10,083 bases of DNA from Alphaproteobacteria bacterium. Its GTDB lineage: Bacteria > Pseudomonadota > Alphaproteobacteria > SMXP01. The stretch is from NCBI GenBank assembly GCA_021774995.1, contig JAJFIM010000046.1:1-10083 (forward strand), written 5' to 3'. Position numbers and translations under genes: made by a program. The notes under the pieces are model-generated. The model was not told the DNA's origin and did not search any database. It saw only the letters and a list, made by a program, of their open reading frames with translations. Positions 1 through 5,922 of the stretch are shown one piece after another (the first letter of the stretch is position 1; each line of letters opens with the position of its first letter).

Positions 1-228
1 CAGGGCCAATCGATCAATCTCTTCCTGCCCGGCGATATCGATAAATGGGATCTCATGATGCTGCACTGGTCGGCCTGGGAGAAGGGCGTCAAAAGCCTGT
101 ATTATTGCCGCTCCAAATCCGTGCAGCGCGCCGGCTTTGCCGAAGGCGCGGACAAACAAGACCCCGTCGCATCCATGATGGCAAACGCCGCCCGCACAGA
201 CTACGACGAGTGCCTCGCCTGCCAGTAG
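1..228 (+). CDS. nrdA: Class Ia ribonucleoside-diphosphate reductase, alpha subunit, C-terminal 75 residues (partial)
   Basis: Reading frame 1 is open from the window edge to TAG at 226-228 and gives the end of the large catalytic subunit, which reduces ribonucleoside diphosphates to deoxy forms in the cytoplasm. Seen: the stretch INLFLPGDIDKWDLMMLHW, then KSLYYCRSKSVQRAGF, which is typical of the last strands of the NrdA barrel, and a tail DYDECLACQ. The CLAC cysteines (residues 71 and 74 of the visible part) are the flexible redox pair that, in this family, re-reduces the active-site disulfide using thioredoxin or glutaredoxin. The partner subunit nrdB lies on the same strand but begins only at 1730. 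A hairpin directly follows the stop codon, so this transcript may end here. Upstream sequence lies outside the window. Confidence 0.93.
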   Translation, partial: QGQSINLFLPGDIDKWDLMMLHWSAWEKGVKSLYYCRSKSVQRAGFAEGADKQDPVASMMANAARTDYDECLACQ

Positions 229-255
229 CACGCGGACCCGCGTGCGGGGGTTTTG
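228..255 (+). terminator. Probable intrinsic terminator after nrdA
   Basis: GCACGCG (228-234) and CGCGTGC (239-245) form a 7-bp GC-only-ended stem around a 4-base loop, starting on the last base of the nrdA stop codon. An alternative stem, CCCGC/GCGGG around GT (237-248), is also possible. A G-run and TTTT follow (246-254). This is the usual layout of a rho-independent terminator, although the T-run is short and interrupted by GG. If it works, nrdB must rely on readthrough or its own promoter. Confidence 0.6.
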
Positions 256-273
256 GTATTGCACGCCTCTTTT

Positions 274-320
274 CCCTCGCCCCTTTGGGGAGAGGGTGGC
301 CCGAAGGGCCGGATGAGGGG
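274..320. repeat. REP-like palindromic element with two hairpins
   Basis: Two adjacent inverted repeats are visible. The first has arms CCCTCGCCCC (274-283) and GGGGAGAGGG (287-296) around TTT, with one G/A mismatch. The second is a perfect GGCCC-GAA-GGGCC (298-310). A trailing GATGAGGGG (312-320) can also pair with the first arm. This arrangement (G-rich hairpin, then GGCCCGAAGGGCC, then GGATGAGGGG) resembles a family of short palindromic repeats common between genes in alphaproteobacteria. Only one copy is visible in this window, so repeat status rests on resemblance. Confidence 0.6.
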
Positions 321-364
321 CCCTGCGCTCCAGATATTCCCGTGCGGAAAGCACAGCCCTTTCC

Positions 365-393
365 TTGTTCAAGTCCTCCGCCTCCGATAGTAT
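365..393 (+). promoter_or_regulatory. Possible sigma70-type promoter ahead of the 410/635 genes
   Basis: TTGTTC (365-370) and TAGTAT (388-393) are separated by 17 bases, which is the best -35/-10-like pair in the gap between nrdA and the membrane-protein gene. Each hexamer matches only part of the consensus. A transcript starting near 400 would cover both downstream reading frames. Two short dyads lie right after it (TGAATTCA at 398-405). This is a weak match, given as a candidate only. Confidence 0.3.
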
Positions 394-409
394 TGCGTGA
401 ATTCAATGT

Positions 410-616
410 ATGGTTAGAATTTTGGAGGCGCATGACGTCTTTTTGAAGGCTATCACGACAGATCGCCCCGGCTATGTGGTCTATGAAGATGCCCACCAGA
501 TTGTCGCCACACCTTTCGCCGACACGCCCACCGGCGGACCAATGAGGCGCGCTCCTAAGAAGCGGTCGGCACGCCCGCAGCCCGGCCCGCGAGCCTATCG
601 AAAGAGAAACCGGTAA
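410..616 (+). CDS. Possible small hypothetical protein, 68 residues
   Basis: The frame is open from ATG 410 to TAA 614-616; an upstream stop at 398-400 prevents a much earlier start. The first 45 residues look protein-like (a stretch ending in RPGYVVYEDAHQIVATPF), while the last 25 are rich in Arg, Pro and Lys, as often seen in spurious or degenerate frames. No clear Shine-Dalgarno sequence precedes the ATG. Its stop codon overlaps the AAGGAAAG ribosome-binding site of the next gene at 635, which would fit a two-gene operon. I do not recognise the family. It may be a real small gene, or the remnant of a longer gene disrupted by the neighbouring repeats. Confidence 0.3.
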   Translation: MVRILEAHDVFLKAITTDRPGYVVYEDAHQIVATPFADTPTGGPMRRAPKKRSARPQPGPRAYRKRNR

Positions 617-634
617 GGAAAGACAATTCGCAAA

Positions 635-1579
635 ATGACTTCATCACCACGCCACTCCTTGCCTCGAAAGCGCATCCTTATTGCTCTTTTGGTGGCGCCT
701 GCGCTGCCGCTCTTCCTCCCCTATTTGTTGATGTTTGTCCTCACAGACATCAGCGATCTACAAACAGCGCGCACCATTGGGTTAGCATTAATAGGCCTTA
801 TGGCGATCTGCTACCTTGGCGCCATACTGATCGGCATTCCGCTCTTTATCTATTTTGAAAAGAAGGGGTGGCGGACCATTTTTCAGTATCTCATGATGGG
901 AATCGTTGGGACATTTGCGTTCTTATCTCTCGCTGATGGCATCTTCTTAACTTTGAAATTCCCCGAAGCTTTCATTCTGAGAGGGATAACATTCACAGGG
1001 GGTTTTTATCTAATATCTGGACTTTTTCTCGGCATGCTGACCTCTCTTGTTTTTTGGGTGATTGTATTTGGCATGCGCGACAAATCTTCATCCAGTGTTG
1101 CTGTCAGTAAAAAGGGCAAAAACTTCCTTTTTTCTAAGATAGCACGGTCATTCTTATTGGCCCCGGCTTTGCCCGTTCTGGTCTTATTTTCTATTGCCCT
1201 TGAAGAAGAGATTGACGGCATAGACGCTATAACGACTTTAGACGCTTTGGGTATGTCACTTGGTATACCCTATATCCTGACGCCCATCGTGGGTGAAGTT
1301 TATGAGTCTGAATGGTTTTCGGGACTACTTATATTGGTGCTTGCGTATGCTTTTGGCTGGCAAAAGCTGTGGCAGTTTGCGGTGTTGGGATTTGCCGGTA
1401 GCATTGCGTATGTGCTGTACAAGGGTACGGGTGTAACTATTGGCCAACTCTTTATTGATCTTGACTACTTACTGACCAATCCCATGGATGCAGTAGAGGA
1501 AGGTATCTTGGGCACCTTTTTCGCTGTGATATTCTGGTTTCTCCTTTTCCCCCGCGATCAAAGTCTGGCGCGGGCTTGA
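635..1579 (+). CDS. Hypothetical multi-pass membrane protein with duplicated halves, 314 residues
   Basis: I do not recognise the family. Start ATG 635 has AAGGAAAG at 615-622, 12 bases upstream. Hydrophobic segments lie at about residues 14-36, 47-73, 84-105, 117-146, 170-189, 205-221, 229-240, 246-262 and 289-305, so roughly eight or nine membrane passes. A hydrophilic loop (146-168, Lys/Ser-rich) divides two halves that resemble each other. APALP recurs at 21 and 176; GWRTIFQYLMMGIVGTFAFL (79-98 region) resembles GWQKLWQFAVLGFAGSIAYV (241-260); each half ends in a Phe/Trp-rich helix followed by R-D-(K/Q)-S (148 and 307). The gene is clearly AT-richer than its neighbours (about 38 percent GC in 901-960 by hand count, against 53-65 percent in sampled nrdB blocks), which suggests transfer. 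Its last ten codons lie in a palindromic sequence. It sits between nrdA and nrdB with no evident link to nucleotide reduction. Confidence 0.75.
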   Translation: MTSSPRHSLPRKRILIALLVAPALPLFLPYLLMFVLTDISDLQTARTIGLALIGLMAICYLGAILIGIPLFIYFEKKGWRTIFQYLMMGIVGTFAFLSLADGIFLTLKFPEAFILRGITFTGGFYLISGLFLGMLTSLVFWVIVFGMRDKSSSSVAVSKKGKNFLFSKIARSFLLAPALPVLVLFSIALEEEIDGIDAITTLDALGMSLGIPYILTPIVGEVYESEWFSGLLILVLAYAFGWQKLWQFAVLGFAGSIAYVLYKGTGVTIGQLFIDLDYLLTNPMDAVEEGILGTFFAVIFWFLLFPRDQSLARA

Positions 1580-1593
1580 ACCGAAGTCGCGGG
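1551..1593. repeat. Interrupted palindromic element overlapping a gene end
   Basis: CCCGCGATCAAAGT (1551-1564) and GAAGTCGCGGGATGACG (1583-1599) resemble the two arms of a palindrome frequent in alphaproteobacterial intergenic DNA. Here they are separated by an extra GC-rich stretch that contains a second CGCGGG (1569-1574). CCCGCG at 1551-1556 can pair with either CGCGGG copy (1569-1574 or 1588-1593). The element supplies the last codons and the stop (1577-1579) of the membrane-protein gene. It might also act as a 3' hairpin, but no T-run follows. Confidence 0.4.
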
Positions 1594-1729
1594 ATGACGC
1601 GGAGGGGTGGTTTGGCGCAAATAAATTCAAAAACACCTGCGCGCGTTTCAAGATTCCCCCTCGCAAGACCTCGCGAATCTGTTTAGGTTAGGCGCCTTGC
1701 GTTCCCGCCCCTCTTGCCACGAGAACCCC

Positions 1730-2761
1730 ATGACTGACCTCATCACCCCTTCGCTGCCCGGCTTGTTGACCCCGGTGCATTCTTACAAGCCCTTTCGCTA
1801 CCCCTGGGCTTTTGAGTTCTGGAAGGTGCAGCAACAGGTGCACTGGATCCCTGAAGAAGTGCCCTTAGGCGATGATTGCAAGGACTGGGCGAATAAGCTG
1901 ACCGACGGGGAGCGCAATCTGCTGACGCAGATTTTTCGCTTTTTCACGCAATCCGACGTCGAGGTGAACGACAATTATATGGAGCGTTACGCCCGCGTCT
2001 TCAAACCCACTGAAATCAAGATGATGCTGGCGGCCTTCTCCAATATGGAGACCATCCACATCGCCGCTTACGCGCTGCTGCTGGAGACCATCGGCATGCC
2101 GGAATCGGAATTCTCAGCCTTTCTGGAATACGAAGAGATGGCGGCCAAGCATTCCTTCATGCAGGAATTCGGCGTGGACACGCACGCCGACATCGCCCGC
2201 ACGTTGGCCATGTTCGGCGCCTTCACCGAAGGCCTGCAATTAATTGCCAGCGTCGCCATGCTGATGAATTTTCCCCGCCTCAACAAAATGAACGGCATGG
2301 GGCAGATCGTCACCTGGTCAGTGCGCGATGAGAGCCTCCATTGCGAGGCGATGATCAAGCTGTTTCACACTTTCTCCAAGGAGACCGGCTGTCTGACGCC
2401 GAGCGTCAAAGATGACATTGTGGATTGCTGCAAGACGGTGGTGAAACTGGAAGACAAATTCATCGATCTGGCGTTTGAGATGGGCGCGGTGGAGGGCATG
2501 GCGCCCCAAGACATTAAACGCTATATCCGCTATATCGCCGATTGGCGCCTAGGCCAGCTCGAATTGCCGAAGATTTACAATATCGAGCACCACCCGATCC
2601 CCTGGCTGACCGAAATCCTGAACGGGGTCGAGCACGCTAATTTCTTCGAGGCGCGCGCCACGGAATATTCCAAAGCCGCCACAACGGGCGCCTGGCACGG
2701 CAGTGACGGCGTGTGGGCGGCGTTTGATGATCAGAAATCAGCGGACGCGCCCGCGTCTTAA
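1730..2761 (+). CDS. nrdB: Class Ia ribonucleoside-diphosphate reductase, beta subunit
   Basis: This is the radical-generating small subunit that partners NrdA. The 343-residue ferritin-like protein has all the expected di-iron ligands by position: Asp76 in FFTQSDVEVN, Glu107 and His110 in METIHIAAY, Glu167 in FTEGLQL, and Glu201 and His204 in RDESLH. Tyr114, seven residues after Glu107, corresponds to the stable tyrosyl radical residue (Tyr122 of the E. coli protein). The C-terminus (ANFFEARATEYSKA then a short tail) would dock into NrdA. ATG 1730 is preferred because the MTDL start follows GAG at 1721-1723; an in-frame TTG at 1697 would add 11 unlikely residues. No clear promoter is visible in the 150 bases upstream. 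The gene converges with the receptor gene at 2857. No NrdR-type paired boxes were found in front of it, although such boxes could lie before nrdA, outside the window. Confidence 0.96.
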   Translation: MTDLITPSLPGLLTPVHSYKPFRYPWAFEFWKVQQQVHWIPEEVPLGDDCKDWANKLTDGERNLLTQIFRFFTQSDVEVNDNYMERYARVFKPTEIKMMLAAFSNMETIHIAAYALLLETIGMPESEFSAFLEYEEMAAKHSFMQEFGVDTHADIARTLAMFGAFTEGLQLIASVAMLMNFPRLNKMNGMGQIVTWSVRDESLHCEAMIKLFHTFSKETGCLTPSVKDDIVDCCKTVVKLEDKFIDLAFEMGAVEGMAPQDIKRYIRYIADWRLGQLELPKIYNIEHHPIPWLTEILNGVEHANFFEARATEYSKAATTGAWHGSDGVWAAFDDQKSADAPAS

Positions 2762-2768
2762 GTTTATC

Positions 2769-2790
2769 CGCGCATAAAACTGTTATCGCG
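2769..2790. terminator. Hairpin between convergent nrdB and receptor genes, possible terminator
   Basis: CGCG-C-ATAA (2769-2777) and TTATCGCG (2783-2790) can form an 8-bp stem with one bulged C and a 5-base loop, starting 8 bases after the nrdB stop. It is placed correctly for a terminator between convergent genes, but no T-run follows on either strand. It is therefore either a weak or factor-dependent stop, or an mRNA-stabilising hairpin. The rest of the 95-base gap shows nothing distinctive. Confidence 0.3.
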
Positions 2791-2856
2791 CACGGCTGAC
2801 CTGATGCGCCGTTGTGATTCACCAGCCAGATCGTGGGGCGCTGATCGCTATTTGTC

Positions 2857-4911
2857 TCAAAACCGCAGGGCAATGCCGCCTTGCGCCGCGCGCGGTTCGC
2901 CGGGAAAATAGCGCGCCGTTCCAAAAGCAAAATCCGCCCGCGTCGCAAAAGCCTTATTGGTGAGGTTTCTGAGGGAAGCGAATACTTCTAGATTCTCGCT
3001 CAGCGCCCAACTTCCCCGCAGATTGAAAACGTCATGGCCGGGATAGGAATTCAGATTGGCGGCGTCGGTGTAATAACGCCCCATATGGACCCATTCCACT
3101 TCCACGGTGAGCGCGCTTGCGGGGCGCCAAAGCGCGCGCAGATTGCCAAGCCAGCGCGGCGCCGTATCGATGTCATTGCCTCGGCTGATAACTTCCGTGG
3201 CCTGCGCGCTCACATCCCGCGTAAATTCATAGGTGTGGCGGGCGTATGTCGCGCTGCCGCTCAGTTCAAGCCACGAAGTGATGGGCAACGCCGCCTGCGC
3301 TTCGATCCCGGCATGGCGCGTCTTGCCGTTCGCAACGTTAAAGCCGTCGGCGTCGCGAAAAAAGAAATTGCGCTTTTTCATAAAAAATCCGGCGATCTCA
3401 TAAGACCCGCCCAGGACCTCACCGCGCAGGCCAAGTTCAAAACTATCCATTTTTTCCGCGCGATTTTCCCCGACAACCTGATTAATTTGAAGGCGATAAA
3501 GATCCGTGGTCTGAGGAGCTCTTGCGCCGCGGGCGTAATTCATAAAAATTTGCGCGCCTGGCGCCAGATCATAGACCGCGCCCAGTTTTGGCGTAACGGC
3601 GCGGAAAACATCCCTCCGGTCGGCGGGGCGCAAGAACCGGCCAACACTATCGGCGGCGGTCTTATTAACGTAATCATATTTGACGTACTCAAAACGCAAA
3701 CCCCCCACCAGTAATATCTTAGGCGCGGCCCGCCATTCGCCATGGACAAAGGCGGCGAGCACAGCGGCGTTCACTTTATAATCATAGTGAACCCCTTGCG
3801 GGAAAGAGCCAAAGGAGGGGCGCGCTTGGGTCTCTTTTAAAAAACCCTGGCTGAAATCGGCGTCCGCGCCCGTGATGAGCGTCACACCCGGCGCCGGAAT
3901 CCAGTAAAGCGCGCTTTGCAAACCGGCGCTGGAATGGCCGTTTTGCTCCAGCGCTTTACTGGGCAGAAAGTGCATGCGGAAATCCATCGCATTCCAACGG
4001 CCATAGGGGGTGAGGGTGAATTCGAGCGTTGACGATATCTCTTGCTCCCAGCGCACAAAAGCGCGCACTGATTTGGAATCGCGAAAGGCTTCTGGATTGG
4101 GGTTGCCGCGCGCCAGGGCTGGGTCTTTATAAGCGTTCAGTCCCCTGATAAACCCGGCGGTTTCTTGGGCAAGGTTTTGGCCGCTCACCTGGACGGTCAG
4201 ACGCGCCGGGCCCTTTTTATACGCATAGCGCAATGTGGCCTTTTGCTGATCAAGGCCGGAAAGCTCCCGAAAGCCGCCTTCATGCAGTAATGTCGCCCCG
4301 GCAGCGATCCCATGGCGCCCGAATTGTTCGCTCACCAAGGCGCGCAAGCGCCCCCGGCCAAACCGACCCCACAAACCTTCGATAAAGCGTTCCGGGTCAA
4401 CCGACGGCTCGGGCGTCAACACATTAATCAGACCATGCACCGCGTTGGAGCCGTAGAGCGCACTGCCCGGTCCGCGCACGACTTCAATAGCGCGCGCCAG
4501 TTCGCTATGGGATTCAAACAGACCGTTGACATTGGCGAATCCAGGCGCGCGCAGCGGCACGCCGTCCTCCAAATACAAAAACGAGCCCGCCCCCGCACCC
4601 CCCGTCAGCACCGGTGAGCGGATGGCGGTGAGATGTTCCTGGCCGCTGCCGCGCTGAATATTGACGCCGGGCAGGCGGTTCAGCGCTTGCGCCACATGGT
4701 CCGCACGCAGGAAAACAATCTGGCCCGCGGCAATTTGCGCGCTATTGCCGGGCTGATCGCCCAGCCGCGCCGCGCGACGCGCCGCAATCACCGTGATCTG
4801 ATCGAAAAGAGGCCCCACCGTCCACGCGGTTTCGGCGCGCGCGTCTTGCGGGACGCCCGCCATCGCGCCCGCCAGAAGGGACGCAAGCGCCCAGTTTTTA
4901 ACTCTGACCAT
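2857..4911 (-). CDS. TonB-dependent outer-membrane receptor, 684 residues
   Basis: This is an outer-membrane barrel that would import a scarce ligand (iron-siderophore, haem, cobalamin or similar) using TonB/ExbB/ExbD energy. Seen: a signal peptide at residues 1-26 (hydrophobic core ALASLLAGAMAG, cleavage after DARA); a TonB-box-like QITVIAARR at 38-46; a plug domain at about 60-170 with LNRLPGVNIQRGSG, YLEDGVPL and IEVVRGPGSALYGSNAVHG; then a long beta-barrel. The end has SLRNLTNKAF and YFPGEPR motifs and a terminal Phe684, as the Bam complex expects. The length is normal for the family and the gene is intact. The start ATG 4911 gives a proper leader. It follows the nucleotidyltransferase-like gene by 54 bases, so it may be co-transcribed, but a -10-like TATAGT and a 12-base dyad in that gap suggest separate control. 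The substrate cannot be read from the sequence. Confidence 0.93.
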   Translation of the reverse strand: MVRVKNWALASLLAGAMAGVPQDARAETAWTVGPLFDQITVIAARRAARLGDQPGNSAQIAAGQIVFLRADHVAQALNRLPGVNIQRGSGQEHLTAIRSPVLTGGAGAGSFLYLEDGVPLRAPGFANVNGLFESHSELARAIEVVRGPGSALYGSNAVHGLINVLTPEPSVDPERFIEGLWGRFGRGRLRALVSEQFGRHGIAAGATLLHEGGFRELSGLDQQKATLRYAYKKGPARLTVQVSGQNLAQETAGFIRGLNAYKDPALARGNPNPEAFRDSKSVRAFVRWEQEISSTLEFTLTPYGRWNAMDFRMHFLPSKALEQNGHSSAGLQSALYWIPAPGVTLITGADADFSQGFLKETQARPSFGSFPQGVHYDYKVNAAVLAAFVHGEWRAAPKILLVGGLRFEYVKYDYVNKTAADSVGRFLRPADRRDVFRAVTPKLGAVYDLAPGAQIFMNYARGARAPQTTDLYRLQINQVVGENRAEKMDSFELGLRGEVLGGSYEIAGFFMKKRNFFFRDADGFNVANGKTRHAGIEAQAALPITSWLELSGSATYARHTYEFTRDVSAQATEVISRGNDIDTAPRWLGNLRALWRPASALTVEVEWVHMGRYYTDAANLNSYPGHDVFNLRGSWALSENLEVFASLRNLTNKAFATRADFAFGTARYFPGEPRAAQGGIALRF

Positions 4912-4933
4912 TTCTTGGATTCCCCGCCCCCAA

Positions 4934-4969
4934 TGAGAATTTTCACACTATACAAGGCGCACGGGTCAA
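4934..4969 (-). promoter_or_regulatory. Possible promoter and operator dyad of the TonB receptor gene
   Basis: On the minus strand TATAGT (4952-4947) could be a -10 element, placing the start near 4940. TTGACC (4969-4964) lies upstream, but with only 11 bases between them it is too close for a normal -35. A near-perfect dyad TGAGAATTTTCA (+ strand 4934-4945; one mismatch pair) overlaps the predicted start site and ends 22 bases before the ATG. It resembles the TGA-N-TCA half-site symmetry of Fur-family operators, which commonly control such receptors. This rests on one site only, so it is a hypothesis. Confidence 0.35.
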
Positions 4970-5922
4970 CGAAAAGCGCCTCGGCGATAGAGCCGCCACG
5001 CCAGCGCGGGCGCGGCCAGCACGGGATGCCGGCGCTGCCAGTCGGTCACCGCGATTGTTTGGCCTGAATGTTTTTCGATCTTGTAAAGGATGTAATCAAG
5101 CCCGCCCGTAAAAGTGAGGCTGGCTTTCATCAATCTTAAAACCTGCAACGTCTTTCCGGCCAGGCGGCGGCGCGCCCAGCGCGCTTTTAACCGGGCCCGT
5201 TTGGGCGCGCCGGCGCCGCTGAGGTAAAGCGTTGCGCCGGGTTCGGAAGCCTGGGCGGTCTCAAGCAGGCCGCCCTTGGCAAGAAGCGCCGTAACATTGT
5301 CATAGCGGGCGCCATCAGCGTCATAAAGCTCAGCAGGCCGGCCCGCGCCTTCAGAGCGAAACTCCGTGCGATAGCTCTCGCGCAAGGCGCGCGTCCACAG
5401 ATCCCGCGCATGAAACGGCTGCTCAAAAAGCGGCGCCGTTTGCGCAGATGTCGTTGCAATAGCATGCGACAGCGCCGCGATTACCTGGTCGCGCACGGCG
5501 TCGTCGCGCGCATAGGCCAGCGCGCCGGGCTGTGACAACCGCGCCCAGAGGGTCGAGTGAAAGGCTTGCATGCGCGTTTGGCGGCGCAATTGACTAAGAC
5601 TCAACACTGCGTATTTCGACCGCACTTTGCGCCCCTCAAACGGGGCTTCGATGTAATAGACATTGGGCGGCAAAAGAGCGTTCAGCGCGGCGTGAAGCCC
5701 CCGCCCGTGAAAACCGGCGTGGCTGTCGGTGAAGACGTAAAAATCAATCAGCCGGTCTTTTTCCGCGCCTTCCCGCAGGCACGAACCATAAAACAAAATG
5801 GCCGCGATTGAGGCGCCATGGCGGCGCCGGATTTCTTCAGCCGCAGCGCGCACGCCGGGCAAGAGATCTTGGCCCAACTCGCCAGCCACAACGCGCCGGA
5901 TCTGCGCAAGAGGATCAGGCAT
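4966..5922 (-). CDS. Nucleotidyltransferase-fold-like protein of unknown activity, linked to the lipid kinase
   Basis: 318 residues; ATG 5922 overlaps the kinase stop as TGATG, so translation is probably coupled. An N-terminal helix leads to AAILFYGSCLREG (41-53) followed by LIDFYVFTD (58-66). This is the GS...hDhhh pattern of the polymerase-beta nucleotidyltransferase superfamily, but only one Asp (60) is clear where two metal ligands are normal, so the enzyme may be unusual or inactive. Downstream are LLPPNVYYIEAPFEGRKVRSKYAV (split: 83-105) and a charged middle region. The C-terminal part is very basic (KRARLKARWARRRL at 241-254) and ends in LTFTGGLDYILYKIEKHSG, then DWQRRHPVLAAPALAWRLYR, an amphipathic region that could lie on the membrane. 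From memory, proteins with this ending accompany lipid kinases in alphaproteobacteria, and one such gene is among those needed for ceramide-phosphoglycerate in Caulobacter. A role in transferring or activating a headgroup is inference. Longer in-frame extension past 5922 lies inside the kinase gene and was rejected. Confidence 0.65.
   Translation of the reverse strand: MPDPLAQIRRVVAGELGQDLLPGVRAAAEEIRRRHGASIAAILFYGSCLREGAEKDRLIDFYVFTDSHAGFHGRGLHAALNALLPPNVYYIEAPFEGRKVRSKYAVLSLSQLRRQTRMQAFHSTLWARLSQPGALAYARDDAVRDQVIAALSHAIATTSAQTAPLFEQPFHARDLWTRALRESYRTEFRSEGAGRPAELYDADGARYDNVTALLAKGGLLETAQASEPGATLYLSGAGAPKRARLKARWARRRLAGKTLQVLRLMKASLTFTGGLDYILYKIEKHSGQTIAVTDWQRRHPVLAAPALAWRLYRRGAFR

Noticed and set aside
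45..496. Overlapping frames on both strands across the nrdA end and the following gap
   Set aside because: They overlap the true NrdA frame, the terminator and the REP element, and are Arg/Pro-rich with no recognisable motif.
1697..1729. Earlier TTG start for nrdB
   Set aside because: The added residues do not resemble NrdB N-termini, and ATG 1730 gives the usual start.
3034..3714. 226-residue frame antisense to the receptor gene
   Set aside because: It lies wholly within the barrel part of a clear TonB-dependent receptor and reads as GC-driven shadow sequence.
4944..4959. ACACTATA resembling half of an NrdR box
   Set aside because: The second half (CAAGGCGC) does not match, no paired box is nearby, and the site precedes a receptor gene, not an nrd gene.
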